This document shows, piece by piece, positions 50,834 to 59,749 of a DNA stretch of 64,000 bases. The position numbers and the translations under genes are program-made. Numbering within the stretch: the first letter of the stretch is position 1; each line of letters starts with the position of its first letter. The notes under the pieces are model-generated. The model ran no database searches, was not told the origin of the DNA, and saw only the letters and a program-made list of their open reading frames with translations. The stretch comes from Verrucomicrobiales bacterium (GTDB lineage Bacteria > Verrucomicrobiota > Verrucomicrobiia > Limisphaerales > J093): contig JACKPV010000036.1 of assembly GCA_024233305.1 (NCBI GenBank), positions 96,943 through 160,942 on the forward strand, given 5' to 3'.

Positions 50834-52141
50834 TCAGGGCTGCGCGGCCTCGACGCGCAACGTATGTCGCACGGGGCCGAACGCTTCGCGAATCGCCGTC
50901 GCGAGCGGCGTGCGGACCTTTTCCGTGAGGGTGGCCGTCAGGTCGGCGTCCGTCCGTCCTTCGGGTCCATGGAACAGGTCCTTGATCTGCCGCGTCTCGT
51001 AGGCCTGCTTGCGCCCCACGGCTTCGTCCACGCGCCGGAACGCTTCGCTGAACGGATTCACCTCGAAGTCGGCGGCCAGGTTCACGCCCCGGGCGAGTTC
51101 GCCCGCGGGGTAGGTGCGCGATTGATCGCCCCACGTCACTTTGCAGGCCGCCGCGCCGGGATTGCGGACGACCAGTGTCAAGCGGTTCAGTTCCTGGTTG
51201 AACGGGACCAGTTGCATGCCCGACCGGATGCTCCCATCGTCTTCGGCCGCGCCCGTGGCGCAGAAGGGATAGCGGTGGCTCTCGACCTCGACCTGCCCCG
51301 CCGCGGCCGAAATCACGCGATGCCCGCCCGACGCGCTGGCCGCCCCGTCCGCCAGATCCAGGGTGATGACGCCCAGATCGCCGTCCAGGCCAAATGCCTT
51401 CAAGAACGCATACGCCATGACGAGCTGCCCGGCCCAACCCGGATGCACGCCATCCTTGCCCGAGACCATGTAGTCGGCGCCCCAGCGCTGCTGCGCCCGA
51501 TGGCCCTCGACCAGCATTGGCAGGAACACGTCGGCGAAGGCCACGCCCTCCTCCCGGGCAAGCGTCACGTCGATGTTGCGCAACTCGAGCAGCCCGAGGT
51601 TGAGATCGGTGACGGTGCCGCTGGCTGAACGCACCCAGGAAGGCATCTTGCCGACCGTCCCCGCCGCGCCCTGCACCACCCGGACGTCATGCGTCTTGAA
51701 CGAGCGGATGATGGCCTGGGAACTCTCGCGATATTCCTGCCCGATGGCCTCCGTGTACGGCGTGTACCGATGATCGTTCATCCCGTAGCACGTGGTCGCG
51801 ATGGTCGGCGCGAACCGGAGCACGTCATTGGTCATGCGCGCCAGGAACCCCGGCGCCCGTTCGCCGCTCCAGCCAAACTGCCGCACCGTGAGGTTCAACT
51901 CGGGAACGCACACCGTGAGGTAGGTCTCCATGATCCGCGAATACATCTTCTGCTCCGTGATCGAATCGCCGCAGATGGCGAGCCGGTCGCCGCGTTGCAG
52001 GATCAACCCCGGGCCCGCGGGCGCTGCCAACGGATGGAAGGGGGCAAAGTACGGATCGTCGGGCAGGGGAACGGTTTGGCCCGCGGCCCGGAACGAAAGC
52101 GGCAGGGCGACCAGCAGGAGGAGCCTGATGCAGTGCGTCAT
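50834..52141 (-). CDS. Secreted SGNH/GDSL-family hydrolase
   Basis: A 435-residue exported protein. The signal peptide MTHCIRLLLLVALPLSF ends before AAGQT. The SGNH block I motif is AICGDSITEQ (catalytic Ser), block III is CYGMNDHRYTPY (Asn), and the DGVHPGWAGQLVMA block V supplies the Asp and His. Such enzymes remove acyl groups from sugars or lipids. The C-terminal ~150 residues form an extra domain with PFNQELNRLTLVVRNPG. ATG 52141 is chosen because it starts the signal peptide; the longer frame is not credible. It acts outside the cytoplasm; its substrate is unknown. Confidence 0.88.
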   Translation of the reverse strand: MTHCIRLLLLVALPLSFRAAGQTVPLPDDPYFAPFHPLAAPAGPGLILQRGDRLAICGDSITEQKMYSRIMETYLTVCVPELNLTVRQFGWSGERAPGFLARMTNDVLRFAPTIATTCYGMNDHRYTPYTEAIGQEYRESSQAIIRSFKTHDVRVVQGAAGTVGKMPSWVRSASGTVTDLNLGLLELRNIDVTLAREEGVAFADVFLPMLVEGHRAQQRWGADYMVSGKDGVHPGWAGQLVMAYAFLKAFGLDGDLGVITLDLADGAASASGGHRVISAAAGQVEVESHRYPFCATGAAEDDGSIRSGMQLVPFNQELNRLTLVVRNPGAAACKVTWGDQSRTYPAGELARGVNLAADFEVNPFSEAFRRVDEAVGRKQAYETRQIKDLFHGPEGRTDADLTATLTEKVRTPLATAIREAFGPVRHTLRVEAAQP

Positions 52142-52282
52142 GGACCCGCACCGTAGCAGACCCTTCCGGCACAGGGAAGGGGCCAGTTGACCGGAAGAAG
52201 CCCACCGCCCGGCAGACCCGCCGCCGCCCGTTGCCCGAGGGACGGGGAGGAGCGGCAAGCGAACCGGGAATGCGTCGACCGG

Positions 52283-52993
52283 CTACGCTTCCTCGCCGGC
52301 AACGTTCCGACGCACGAGGGTGCCGATGAGATCGTTGCTGATTTTGAGGGAACGCAGCGTGATGGTCTTGCCGATCTGGAGGAGAAACGGAGTCGCGAGC
52401 GCCGGAGCCTCCGTGGTGATCCGGATGAAGTCCTTCTCGGGCAGCTTGAGCAGCGTGCTGTCCTCGTTGGCCACGACATCCGCCGAGCGCGGTCCGTGGG
52501 TCAGCAGCGCCGTCTCCCCGAAGGACTCACCCGCCTCCCAGGTGAAGAGCGTCTTTTCCTGCCCGGGGCCGACCATGCGCCGGGCGCGCAGCTCGCCCTC
52601 GACAATCGAGAACATCGAGTCGGCCGGATCGCCTTCTTTGAAGAGCAGGGAAAATTTCGGGATCTTGACCACTTCGAGGTAGTTCAGCAGCGACTCGAGC
52701 TGCTGATGGTCCATCTCGGCGAACAGCTTGATCCGGCGGAGATTCTCGGCCTTGAACTGCCCGGAGGCGCCGGGCGGGGCCGCCTCGCCGGCGCCGGCCC
52801 GGGAACGGAAGAACATCTTCAGTTCGCTGATGCCCGACGCCCGGGTCCAGGTGCGCGTCTCATCGAGATGCACCCAGGTGTCCGCCTTGACGCGACCCTG
52901 TTTGATCCAGGCGATGAAAGCGGGTAATTCGACGGGGCCGTAGGCGATCAGGTCCGGTCCCCAGTAGCGATACATCGGAGCGCTCTGTTCCAT
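52283..52993 (-). CDS. Cyclic-nucleotide-binding-domain protein with N-terminal GYF_2-like domain
   Basis: A 236-residue soluble regulator. Residues ~7-65 follow the GYF_2 pattern (YGPVELPAFIAWIKQGRV, TWTRASGISELKMFF). A Pro/Gly-rich hinge leads to a cyclic-nucleotide-binding domain (~95-210): RIKLFAEMDHQQL, FKEGDPADSMFSIVEGEL, and the phosphate-binding cassette ESFGETALLTHGPRSADVVA with the Arg. There is no helix-turn-helix, so it is not a Crp-type transcription factor. It sits upstream of the SGNH gene on the same strand and downstream of the FHA gene, suggesting a small signalling cluster. The bound nucleotide is unknown. Confidence 0.88.
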   Translation of the reverse strand: MEQSAPMYRYWGPDLIAYGPVELPAFIAWIKQGRVKADTWVHLDETRTWTRASGISELKMFFRSRAGAGEAAPPGASGQFKAENLRRIKLFAEMDHQQLESLLNYLEVVKIPKFSLLFKEGDPADSMFSIVEGELRARRMVGPGQEKTLFTWEAGESFGETALLTHGPRSADVVANEDSTLLKLPEKDFIRITTEAPALATPFLLQIGKTITLRSLKISNDLIGTLVRRNVAGEEA

Positions 52994-53122
52994 GGTTGAA
53001 TCCGTTTCTGGAAGCGCACCCTAGCGACGCCGGGCGGGCGGGTCCAAGGAAAAACTCGGACGACCGACGGGCCGGACCGGGGGCGGGGGGGCCGGGCGGA
53101 CGGCCGGGGCCGGCGTCCGGCG

Positions 53123-53626
53123 CTACTTGGGCAACTGGGTGATCGCGTAGATGATCAGGGCAACGATCACGACCCCGAGCCCGATGCCGCCGAACAGGAA
53201 GATCTTGTTGGTCTTGTTGCTCTTCTTCTTGAAGGGCGACTCCATGACGCGGGTCTTGCCTTCGAGGTCATCGAGCTTGAGACCGCCCTGAATCGGCATC
53301 GTCTGGCTGATCGACTTCTTCGGCGCCGCTCCGGATCCGGCGCCGTTCTCCAGCCGCATCTCGATCTGGCCCAGCCGCAGCACCTGGCCCGGCTTGAGTT
53401 TCTCCTGACTGATCTGCTTGCCGTTGATGAACGTGCCGTTCGTCGAATTGAGATCCTTGACGACGATGCCGTCACTCGAAACCAGTACCTCGCAGTGATG
53501 CCCCGAGATGGACGATTCGGCAATCGGGAACAGGTTGTCCTCCAACCGACCAATGGTGGTACGCTCGCTCTTCAGTTCAAAAGAGGTCCCGGCAAATCCT
53601 TCGGTCAGAACTACGAGTTTGGCCAT
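53123..53626 (-). CDS. FHA-domain membrane protein
   Basis: A 167-residue protein. Residues 1-90 are a forkhead-associated domain that binds phosphothreonine peptides: TTIGRLEDNLFPI, SSISGHHCEVLV and KDLNSTNGTFINGK contain the family Gly-Arg, Ser-x-x-His and Asn-Gly-Thr signatures. A Ser/Thr/Lys-rich linker follows, and a single C-terminal membrane helix (141-165, KIFLFGGIGLGVVIVALIIY) is near the end. It probably reads Ser/Thr kinase signalling at the membrane; no such kinase is in the window. A good promoter lies just upstream. Confidence 0.92.
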   Translation of the reverse strand: MAKLVVLTEGFAGTSFELKSERTTIGRLEDNLFPIAESSISGHHCEVLVSSDGIVVKDLNSTNGTFINGKQISQEKLKPGQVLRLGQIEMRLENGAGSGAAPKKSISQTMPIQGGLKLDDLEGKTRVMESPFKKKSNKTNKIFLFGGIGLGVVIVALIIYAITQLPK

Positions 53627-53648
53627 AGGTCGGTTTGCTGTGCGGGGA

Positions 53649-53676
53649 ATTATCCCCTGCGCCGGAAGCAAGTCAA
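53649..53676 (-). promoter_or_regulatory. Sigma-70-like promoter of the FHA gene
   Basis: On the minus strand TTGACT (-35, 53671-53676) and GATAAT (-10, 53649-53654) each match 5 of 6 consensus positions, with a 16-nt spacer. The predicted transcript start is about 15-20 nt before the ATG at 53626. This is the best promoter match I found. Confidence 0.75.
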
Positions 53677-53698
53677 CCGGTTTCTCCCGGCCGGCCGG

Positions 53699-54859
53699 CT
53701 ACCCGCGCTTTTCAATGAGTTCACGAAATTCGCCGAACAACGGCTTCGAGTCGTGCGGCCCCGGCGATGCTTCCGGATGATACTGGACACAGAACGCCGG
53801 GCGCGACCGGTGCCGCAACCCCTCCACCGTCTGGTCGTTAAGATTGATGCGGTTTACCACCACGTCGCCCGGCAGACGGTCCGGATCGACGGCGAACCCA
53901 TGGTTCTGCGAGGTGATCTCAACCACCTCGCGATCCAGGTCCTTCACCGGTTGATTGGCGCCCCGATGACCGAACTTGAGCTTGAACGTGCGCCCGCCCA
54001 GCGCCAGCGCCAGAATCTGGTGCCCCAGACAGATCCCGAAGATCGGCACGCCAGCTTGCACCAGTTCCCCCACCGCCCGGATCGCGTAACCCACCGCCGC
54101 CGGATCGCCCGGGCCATTCGAAAGAAACACCCCGGCCGGGCGGTGCCGCAACACTTCCTCGGCGGTCGTGTGCGCCGGAACGACGCGGACCTTGAACCCG
54201 TGCTGCCGGAGCCGTCGCAGGATGTTGTACTTGATCCCGAAATCGTAAGCCACGATCGGGATCTCCGCCGGTGGCAACGGATGCCGCAGCCCCTTCATCC
54301 CGTTCTCGTCCGGGCCAAAAGGCAGCCGGAAATCCCCGCTGCAGCTCTCGTCGTCGTCCCAGGCAAACGCTTCCTTGTGCGTCACCTCGCGCGCGTAATC
54401 CGCTCCCACCAGGCCGCTCCATTCACGGGCCCGGGCCACCGCGGCCTCGGGTGACAAATCCTCCGTGGACAGGACTCCCTTCATCGCCCCATCCACCCGG
54501 AGCCGGCGGGTCAGCGCCCGGGTGTCCACGCCTTGGATCCCGGGAATCCCGTGCCGATCAAGGTAGGCAGGCAGCGATTCCTCAGCCCGCCAGTTGCTGA
54601 CGACGGGCGACACTTCGCGCACGACGAACCCACCCACATGCGGCTTCCACGATTCGACATCCAGGGCATTGACGCCGTAGTTGCCGATGTGGGGGTAGGT
54701 CATCGTCACGATCTGCCCGAAATACGAGGGATCGGTCAGGATCTCCTGATAGCCGGTCATCGAGGTGTTGAAACACACCTCACCGACGAAGGTGGCCTTC
54801 GCGCCAAAACCTTCGCCGTGCCAGACCGATCCGTCTTCCAGGGCCAGAATTGCCTGCAT
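53699..54859 (-). CDS. carA: Carbamoyl-phosphate synthase small (glutamine amidotransferase) subunit
   Basis: A 386-residue subunit that hydrolyses glutamine and passes ammonia to CarB for carbamoyl phosphate. The N-terminal domain has the ATG start MQAILALEDGSVWHGEGFG and TSMTGYQEILTDPSY. The amidotransferase domain has the nucleophile in GICLGHQILALALGG, the His/Glu in VQYHPEASPGPHD, and FLSNGPGDP. ATG 54859 is chosen because the frame further upstream has no family similarity. It lies 41 bp after pyrC on the same strand, so pyrC-carA form a pyrimidine unit. carB is not in the window. Confidence 0.95.
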   Translation of the reverse strand: MQAILALEDGSVWHGEGFGAKATFVGEVCFNTSMTGYQEILTDPSYFGQIVTMTYPHIGNYGVNALDVESWKPHVGGFVVREVSPVVSNWRAEESLPAYLDRHGIPGIQGVDTRALTRRLRVDGAMKGVLSTEDLSPEAAVARAREWSGLVGADYAREVTHKEAFAWDDDESCSGDFRLPFGPDENGMKGLRHPLPPAEIPIVAYDFGIKYNILRRLRQHGFKVRVVPAHTTAEEVLRHRPAGVFLSNGPGDPAAVGYAIRAVGELVQAGVPIFGICLGHQILALALGGRTFKLKFGHRGANQPVKDLDREVVEITSQNHGFAVDPDRLPGDVVVNRINLNDQTVEGLRHRSRPAFCVQYHPEASPGPHDSKPLFGEFRELIEKRG

Positions 54860-54900
54860 AGCAACAGTCCGGCGAGCATGGGTGCCGGCCTGCTGCGGGG

Positions 54901-56298
54901 TCAAGGCTTTACCAAGCCTTCCGCCGACAAAGCCGCATCCCGCCAGACCAGCTCGCCGGCGACCACCGTACCCACCGCCCGACCGCGCAGAGGCCAACCG
55001 TAGAAGGGACTGTTGCGGGCCCGGCTCGCGGTCTGGTTCGGTTGGAAGTGCCAGACCAGATCCGGATCAATCACCGTCACATCCCCGTCCGCGCCGGGTT
55101 TGAGGGTGCCTTTCGATTCGAGCCGCAGGAGGCCCGCCGGCGCCGTGGTGAACCGCGCCACCAGATCCGTCAGCGGCATCCCACGGGCGTGATGCAACTG
55201 CATCAGCGACAGCGCGAGTTCCGTTTCGAGGCCGGTGATGCCGAACGGGGCGTAATCGAACTCGACCTCCTTCTCGTAGTTCGTGTGCGGCGCGTGGTCG
55301 CTGGCGAGGACCGACAACACACCATCCAGCACCGCCTGGATCACCGCCTCCCGGTCGGCGGCGCTCCGCAACGGGGGGTTCATCTTGAAATTCGTGTCGT
55401 AGGCCGGCCACCGCGGCAGGACCGCCGGATTGACCCCCGGATGCAGGTCCTTGCCGTCCTGCCGCCAGAACTCCTCGGAACCCGCCACCGCGGCATCCGT
55501 CAGCGTGAAATGATGCGGACAGGCCTCACCGGTGATGGCCACCCCGCGCGCCTGCGCCTCACGCAACAACCGCACGCTGCCCGCCAGACTGATGTGCTGG
55601 CAATGCACCCGCGCACCGGTCCGCTCGGCCAGCAGGATGTTCCGCGCCACAATGATCTCCTCGCCCTCGGCCGGCCACCCTTGCAGCCCGAGCATCGTGC
55701 TGTAGCGGCCGTCGTGCATCACCCCGTCGCCCGCCAGCGCGTAGTCCTGGCAATGATCCATGACGAGCAGATCGAACATCCGGGAATACTCGAGGGCCCG
55801 GCACATCAGCTCGTTGTTCTGAATGCAGCGGCCGTCATCCGTGATCGCCACCACCCCCGCCTTGTGCAGTCCGCCAATGGAAGCCAGTTCCTCCCCCGCG
55901 ATGCCCTTCGTGATCGCGCCCGCCACGAAGAGGTTGACCGGCCCGCCCCGGGCGCGGTCGAGGATCCAGCGCACCGTGCTCGGGCTGTCGATGGCAGGCG
56001 TCGTGTTCGGCATGCAGACGACGCTGGTAAACCCGCCCCGCGCCGCCGCTTTCATTCCGGTCGTGATCGTCTCTTTGGCGGATTGACCGGGCTCGCGAAA
56101 ATGCACGTGCAGATCAATCAGGCCGGGGCACAGAATCCGCCCGCCCACATCGATGCGCGGGATCTCCGGCAGGGCGCTCCGTGCCGTGTCCGGACCCACG
56201 GCAGCCACCTTGCCGTCCACAATCAGAACGTCCCCCGGTCCATCCAGCCCCTGACCGGGGTCCACGATCCGTCCGTGCGCGAGCAACAGCGAGTTCAT
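54901..56298 (-). CDS. pyrC: Dihydroorotase (type I)
   Basis: A 465-residue amidohydrolase converting carbamoyl-aspartate to dihydroorotate. The metal-binding DLHVHFREPG, VVCMPNTTPAIDS, QHISLAGSVRLL, ACPHHFTLT, NPPLR and the catalytic ASDHAPHT are all in family order. It is the zinc-type I enzyme. It precedes carA on the minus strand. An insertion sequence begins 132 bp upstream of its start codon, in what was probably a shared divergent promoter region with the serine hydrolase gene. Confidence 0.95.
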   Translation of the reverse strand: MNSLLLAHGRIVDPGQGLDGPGDVLIVDGKVAAVGPDTARSALPEIPRIDVGGRILCPGLIDLHVHFREPGQSAKETITTGMKAAARGGFTSVVCMPNTTPAIDSPSTVRWILDRARGGPVNLFVAGAITKGIAGEELASIGGLHKAGVVAITDDGRCIQNNELMCRALEYSRMFDLLVMDHCQDYALAGDGVMHDGRYSTMLGLQGWPAEGEEIIVARNILLAERTGARVHCQHISLAGSVRLLREAQARGVAITGEACPHHFTLTDAAVAGSEEFWRQDGKDLHPGVNPAVLPRWPAYDTNFKMNPPLRSAADREAVIQAVLDGVLSVLASDHAPHTNYEKEVEFDYAPFGITGLETELALSLMQLHHARGMPLTDLVARFTTAPAGLLRLESKGTLKPGADGDVTVIDPDLVWHFQPNQTASRARNSPFYGWPLRGRAVGTVVAGELVWRDAALSAEGLVKP

Positions 56299-56425
56299 CT
56301 GAACCTCGGGATATAAGCCGTGTGCGCGTTCCTCGCGAGGAAAAACTCGGGCGCCGTCGTGGTGCGAACAAAAGCGGAGAGGTTCGAGCCGACCGGGCCG
56401 GACTTGCCAGGATGACCACGACCGC

Positions 56426-56448
56426 CTAGCCCGGATATTTCACATGCG
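56426..56448. repeat. Left terminal inverted repeat of the IS1380-type element, including probable CTAG target duplication
   Basis: The 23 bp here are a perfect reverse complement of 58134-58156. The outer CTAG is self-complementary and occurs at both ends, so it is best read as a 4-bp target duplication; the element proper then begins CCCGG at 56430. Confidence 0.85.
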
Positions 56449-58152
56449 GAGTGAAAACGGCAGGGAACTTGCTGTAGAACCTGTTGTGAACAAAGCAGTT
56501 CCAAAATCAGCAAGCGCCCCCGCCGCCAAGACAGACTGTGCCACCGAGCCCCTCCTTTTTCAAGACCTCGCCCGACGCCAGGTCCTCGCCGACTTCTCCG
56601 GCGGCTACCTCTCCAGCGACGGGGGCACCCTGCTCCTGCGCCAGATCGACCGGGGCCTGGGCGTCTCCCGCAGCATCGCCGCCTGCTTCTGCGACGCCCG
56701 TGATCCCCGCCGGATCGATCATCAACTCGAAGAACTCGTCGCCCAGCGCCTCCACGCCGAAGCTCTGGGATATGAAGATCTCAACGATCACGACACCCTG
56801 CGCCGCGATCCTTTGCTGGCAGTCAGCGTCGGCAAGGCCGATCCGCTGGGCCTGGATCGCTGGCAGGACCGGGGCACGGCCCTCGCCGCTCCCAGCACCC
56901 TCAACCGCCTGGAACTGAGCAACCACCGCCGAAGCCGCTATCACAAACTCAGTCATGATCCCCGGAAGCTGGAGGCCACCCTGCTGAAGGTGGCAACCCG
57001 CTGCCTGCGACGGGACCGAAAGCAGATCGTCCTGGATTTGGACGCGATGGGCCACTTGGTGCATGGATTGCAGGAGGGTCGGCACTTCAGCGCCTATTAC
57101 GATGGGTATTGTTATCAGCCACTCTATGTGGTGTGTGGTTCAGTGGTGTTGTGGGCGCAGCTGCGCGTGGGCGACACCGATCCCAAGGAGGATGTGCTGC
57201 GGGCGCTCGCAACCATCCTGCCGGTGATTCGGCGGCGTTGCCCGCGGGCCCGGATCCTCGTGCGGGGCGACAGCGGGTTTTGCCGGGAGGAACTGATGGC
57301 CTTCTGCGAGGCGGAGGCAATCGATTACGTGCTGGGGTTGCCGAAGAACGCGGTGTTGAACCGGAAGATCGAAGCGCACCTGGCGATGGCCGCGGCCCGG
57401 CAGTGTCTGTGCGGGGGAGTCAACGTGCGGGAATACACGGAGTTTGACTACCAGACCCAGAAGAGCTGGAGCCGGTCGCGGCGGGTGGTGGCCAAGGCGG
57501 AAGTGACCGCGCAGGGGAACAATCCGCGGTATGTGGTGACCAGCGTGAGTTCGGAGGAACGGGCGGCGCAGAGCCTCTATGAGGATCTGTATTGCGAGCG
57601 GGGGAACATGGAGAACGTGCTCAAGCAGCAGACGCTGGATTTGCGGGCGGACCGGCTCAGCACGCACCATTTGGGCAGCAACCAACTGCGGTTGTGGTGG
57701 GCGGCCTTCGCCTACCTGCTGATGGAACGGCTGCGGGCCCTGACGCTGCAAGGCACCGAACTGGCCGAGGCGACGGTGGGGACGATTCGGACGCGCCTGC
57801 TGAAGGTGGCGGCGGCGGTGCGGGTGAGTGTGCGGCGGGTGTATGTGCAGTTGAGCAGCGCGTTTCCGATGCAGGCGGTGTTCCGGCGGTGTGCGCAGCG
57901 GTTGGCGGGGTTGAAGTACGAGGCCGGATAGACCAGGAAGCCCGAAACCTGGGACTGGCAGCGTGCCCGCGCGGGGCGCGGAGGGAGAGGTCTGCCCGAA
58001 AACGGCCCCGAAACGGCTTTGGCGCCGATAAAACCGGTGCCGCGGAGGCGAGGAGGAGGGGGGAGCTCTAGACTGCTATACACCTGTATCCTACTTGCCT
58101 CGATCGATCGTCCGATACCCCGCTTCCGCTGGACGCATGTGAAATATCCGGG
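56430..58152 (+). mobile_element. IS1380-family insertion sequence, apparently complete
   Basis: A 1723-bp unit bounded by matching 19-bp terminal inverted repeats starting CCCGG, flanked by CTAG on each side. It holds one full-length DDE transposase gene without frameshift or stop, and ~200 bp of non-coding sequence after it. Length, single open reading frame, CC-starting ends and 4-bp duplication fit the IS1380 family. The perfect ends suggest a recent insertion. It lies between divergent pyrC and a serine hydrolase gene. Confidence 0.9.
56444..57931 (+). CDS. IS1380-family DDE transposase
   Basis: A 495-residue transposase. The catalytic acidic residues are in IVLDLDAMGHLVHG (family DxDATDDPxHG, here with Met-Gly in place of Thr-Asp), RILVRGDSGFCREEL, and EDLYCERGNMENVLKQQTLD (RG-MEN with the Glu). 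HFSAYYDGYCYQPLYV is also characteristic. The ATG at 56444 lies within the left inverted repeat, so the true start may be slightly further in, for example at the in-frame GTG near residue 15. The gene has no internal stop. Confidence 0.92.
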   Translation: MRSENGRELAVEPVVNKAVPKSASAPAAKTDCATEPLLFQDLARRQVLADFSGGYLSSDGGTLLLRQIDRGLGVSRSIAACFCDARDPRRIDHQLEELVAQRLHAEALGYEDLNDHDTLRRDPLLAVSVGKADPLGLDRWQDRGTALAAPSTLNRLELSNHRRSRYHKLSHDPRKLEATLLKVATRCLRRDRKQIVLDLDAMGHLVHGLQEGRHFSAYYDGYCYQPLYVVCGSVVLWAQLRVGDTDPKEDVLRALATILPVIRRRCPRARILVRGDSGFCREELMAFCEAEAIDYVLGLPKNAVLNRKIEAHLAMAAARQCLCGGVNVREYTEFDYQTQKSWSRSRRVVAKAEVTAQGNNPRYVVTSVSSEERAAQSLYEDLYCERGNMENVLKQQTLDLRADRLSTHHLGSNQLRLWWAAFAYLLMERLRALTLQGTELAEATVGTIRTRLLKVAAAVRVSVRRVYVQLSSAFPMQAVFRRCAQRLAGLKYEAG

Positions 58153-58156
58153 CTAG
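58134..58156. repeat. Right terminal inverted repeat of the IS1380-type element
   Basis: A perfect reverse complement of 56426-56448, with the outer CTAG (58153-58156) as the probable target duplication. The IS ends 48 bp before the ATG at 58201. Confidence 0.85.
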
Positions 58157-58200
58157 CGTCCCCGCCCATGCACCTTGCACCCGTCAAACCCGGCATCCCC

Positions 58201-59514
58201 ATGCGTCCGACGCTCGTTCGGCAGCTGGCTCCCGTGCTGCTGCTGTGCTCTCTGCTGGGGGCCGCCCCGTTGTCGCGGAGCCAGACTGCCGCCGTCCGCC
58301 AGTCACCGCCGTTGACCGAGGCCCTGCCCGCGGCGGTTGGGATGTCGGCGGAACGCCTCGCCCGCATCGACGTCCTGTGCGAGCAGGCGGTGGGCGAGGG
58401 GCGCATTCCCGGAGTGGTTGCGCTGGTTGCCCGGCACGGCCGGATCGTCTATTTCAAGGCCTTCGGAATGGCGGACAACCAGGCGGACCGCGCACTCCGA
58501 ACCGATGCCATTTTCCGCATCGCCTCCCAATCCAAGGCCATCACTGCCACCGCCGTGATGATGCTCTGGGAGGAAGGACGGTTTCAGCTGGACGACCCGA
58601 TCGCCAACTGGATCCCTGAATTCAAAGAGGCGGGCGTCTTGCAGACATTCAACGAAACCGACGGCACCTACACAACCGAACCCGTCCGCACCCCGATCAC
58701 CATCCGCCACCTGCTTACTCATACCTCGGGCATCGGCTACGGCGTCATCGACGGAGACCCGCGCTTCAAGCGGATCTACGCCGAGGCCGGGGTCACGGAC
58801 CTGTTCACCACCGAACCCGTGACCATCGCCGAAAGCGTGCAAAAGCTGGCCCGCCTGCCGCTGCATCATCATCCGGGCGAGCGGTTCACTTACGGCGAGG
58901 GACTCGATGTGCTCGGCCGCTTCATCGAACTTGTGTCCGGCCAGCCGTTCGACGCCTTCCTGCGGGACCGCCTGTTCAAGCCGCTGGGCATGCCGGACAC
59001 CGGCTTCTATCTGCCCGACGCGAAGGCCGGACGGCTCGTGCCGGTGCAACGACCGGAGAACGGCGGGTGGGCTCGCTATCCGGTCACCTTTTACGATCCG
59101 GATTACCCCATCAAAGGAGCCCGAACATTCTTCTCGGGAGGCGCGGGTCTCAGCAGCACAGCCGTCGACTATGCCACGTTCCTGCAGATGTATCTGAACG
59201 GCGGCGAACTGAACGGCGTCCGCGTGCTCAGCCACACCACCGTCGAGACGATGATGCAGAATCAGACCGCCGACCTCTGGGGCGGCCCCGACAAGCATTA
59301 TGGCCTGGCCTTTGGCATCGTCACCGAGCAGGGGCAGGCCCGCGGCGGCCTGGGCAGTCCGGGGACGTTCGACTGGGGCGGGTATTTCAACACCCAGTAT
59401 TTCGCCGACCCTCAGGAGGGCGTGATCGGCATTCTCATGAAGCAAACCCAGGAGGCCAACGACGACACCGGCTGGAGGTTCCGCCTGCTGGTCGAGGCGG
59501 CGGTGGATGATTGA
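58201..59514 (+). CDS. Secreted serine hydrolase, class C beta-lactamase/esterase family
   Basis: A 437-residue protein with a signal peptide (MRPTLVRQLAPVLLLCSLLG ending near LSRSQ). The beta-lactamase-like SxxK motif is Ser109-Q-S-Lys112 in RIASQSKAI. The Tyr of the YxN-like motif is Tyr231 in FTYGEGLDVLG, which lacks the Asn, as in esterase-like members. RHLLTHTSGIGYG, KPLGMPDTGF and FSGGAGLSSTA also match the family. It more likely hydrolyses an ester or peptide than a drug. An upstream in-frame ATG at 58168 adds 11 residues. Its upstream region is interrupted by the IS. Confidence 0.88.
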   Translation: MRPTLVRQLAPVLLLCSLLGAAPLSRSQTAAVRQSPPLTEALPAAVGMSAERLARIDVLCEQAVGEGRIPGVVALVARHGRIVYFKAFGMADNQADRALRTDAIFRIASQSKAITATAVMMLWEEGRFQLDDPIANWIPEFKEAGVLQTFNETDGTYTTEPVRTPITIRHLLTHTSGIGYGVIDGDPRFKRIYAEAGVTDLFTTEPVTIAESVQKLARLPLHHHPGERFTYGEGLDVLGRFIELVSGQPFDAFLRDRLFKPLGMPDTGFYLPDAKAGRLVPVQRPENGGWARYPVTFYDPDYPIKGARTFFSGGAGLSSTAVDYATFLQMYLNGGELNGVRVLSHTTVETMMQNQTADLWGGPDKHYGLAFGIVTEQGQARGGLGSPGTFDWGGYFNTQYFADPQEGVIGILMKQTQEANDDTGWRFRLLVEAAVDD

Positions 59515-59749
59515 TCCCGCGCGGCGCTCCCGAGCGTACCGAGGAATCTCCGGGATCGATCACGAGATTTCCTTCATCCGCCCTCCGGGCAGGCTCCCCC
59601 CATCGGGTGGGATGTGTCGGGCGGCGCAGGGTATCCCCGAGTTCCACCGCGATTCGGTCGGAGTCACGGCTTCTGGCAGCCGCGACGGCCCAACCCACAC
59701 GGGGCGCTTTCGCTTCCCGGAGGAACCTCCGCCCCTGTAGCCTCGCGCG

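Noticed and set aside
53642..53660. GGGGA-ATTA-TCCCC palindrome as an operator upstream of the FHA gene
   Set aside because: It is explained by the -10 element of the promoter, and a 5-bp arm is too short to support an operator call.
59507..59740. 77-codon plus-strand frame between the serine hydrolase and secreted protein
   Set aside because: Arg/Pro/Ser-rich translation, no ribosome site, no similarity.
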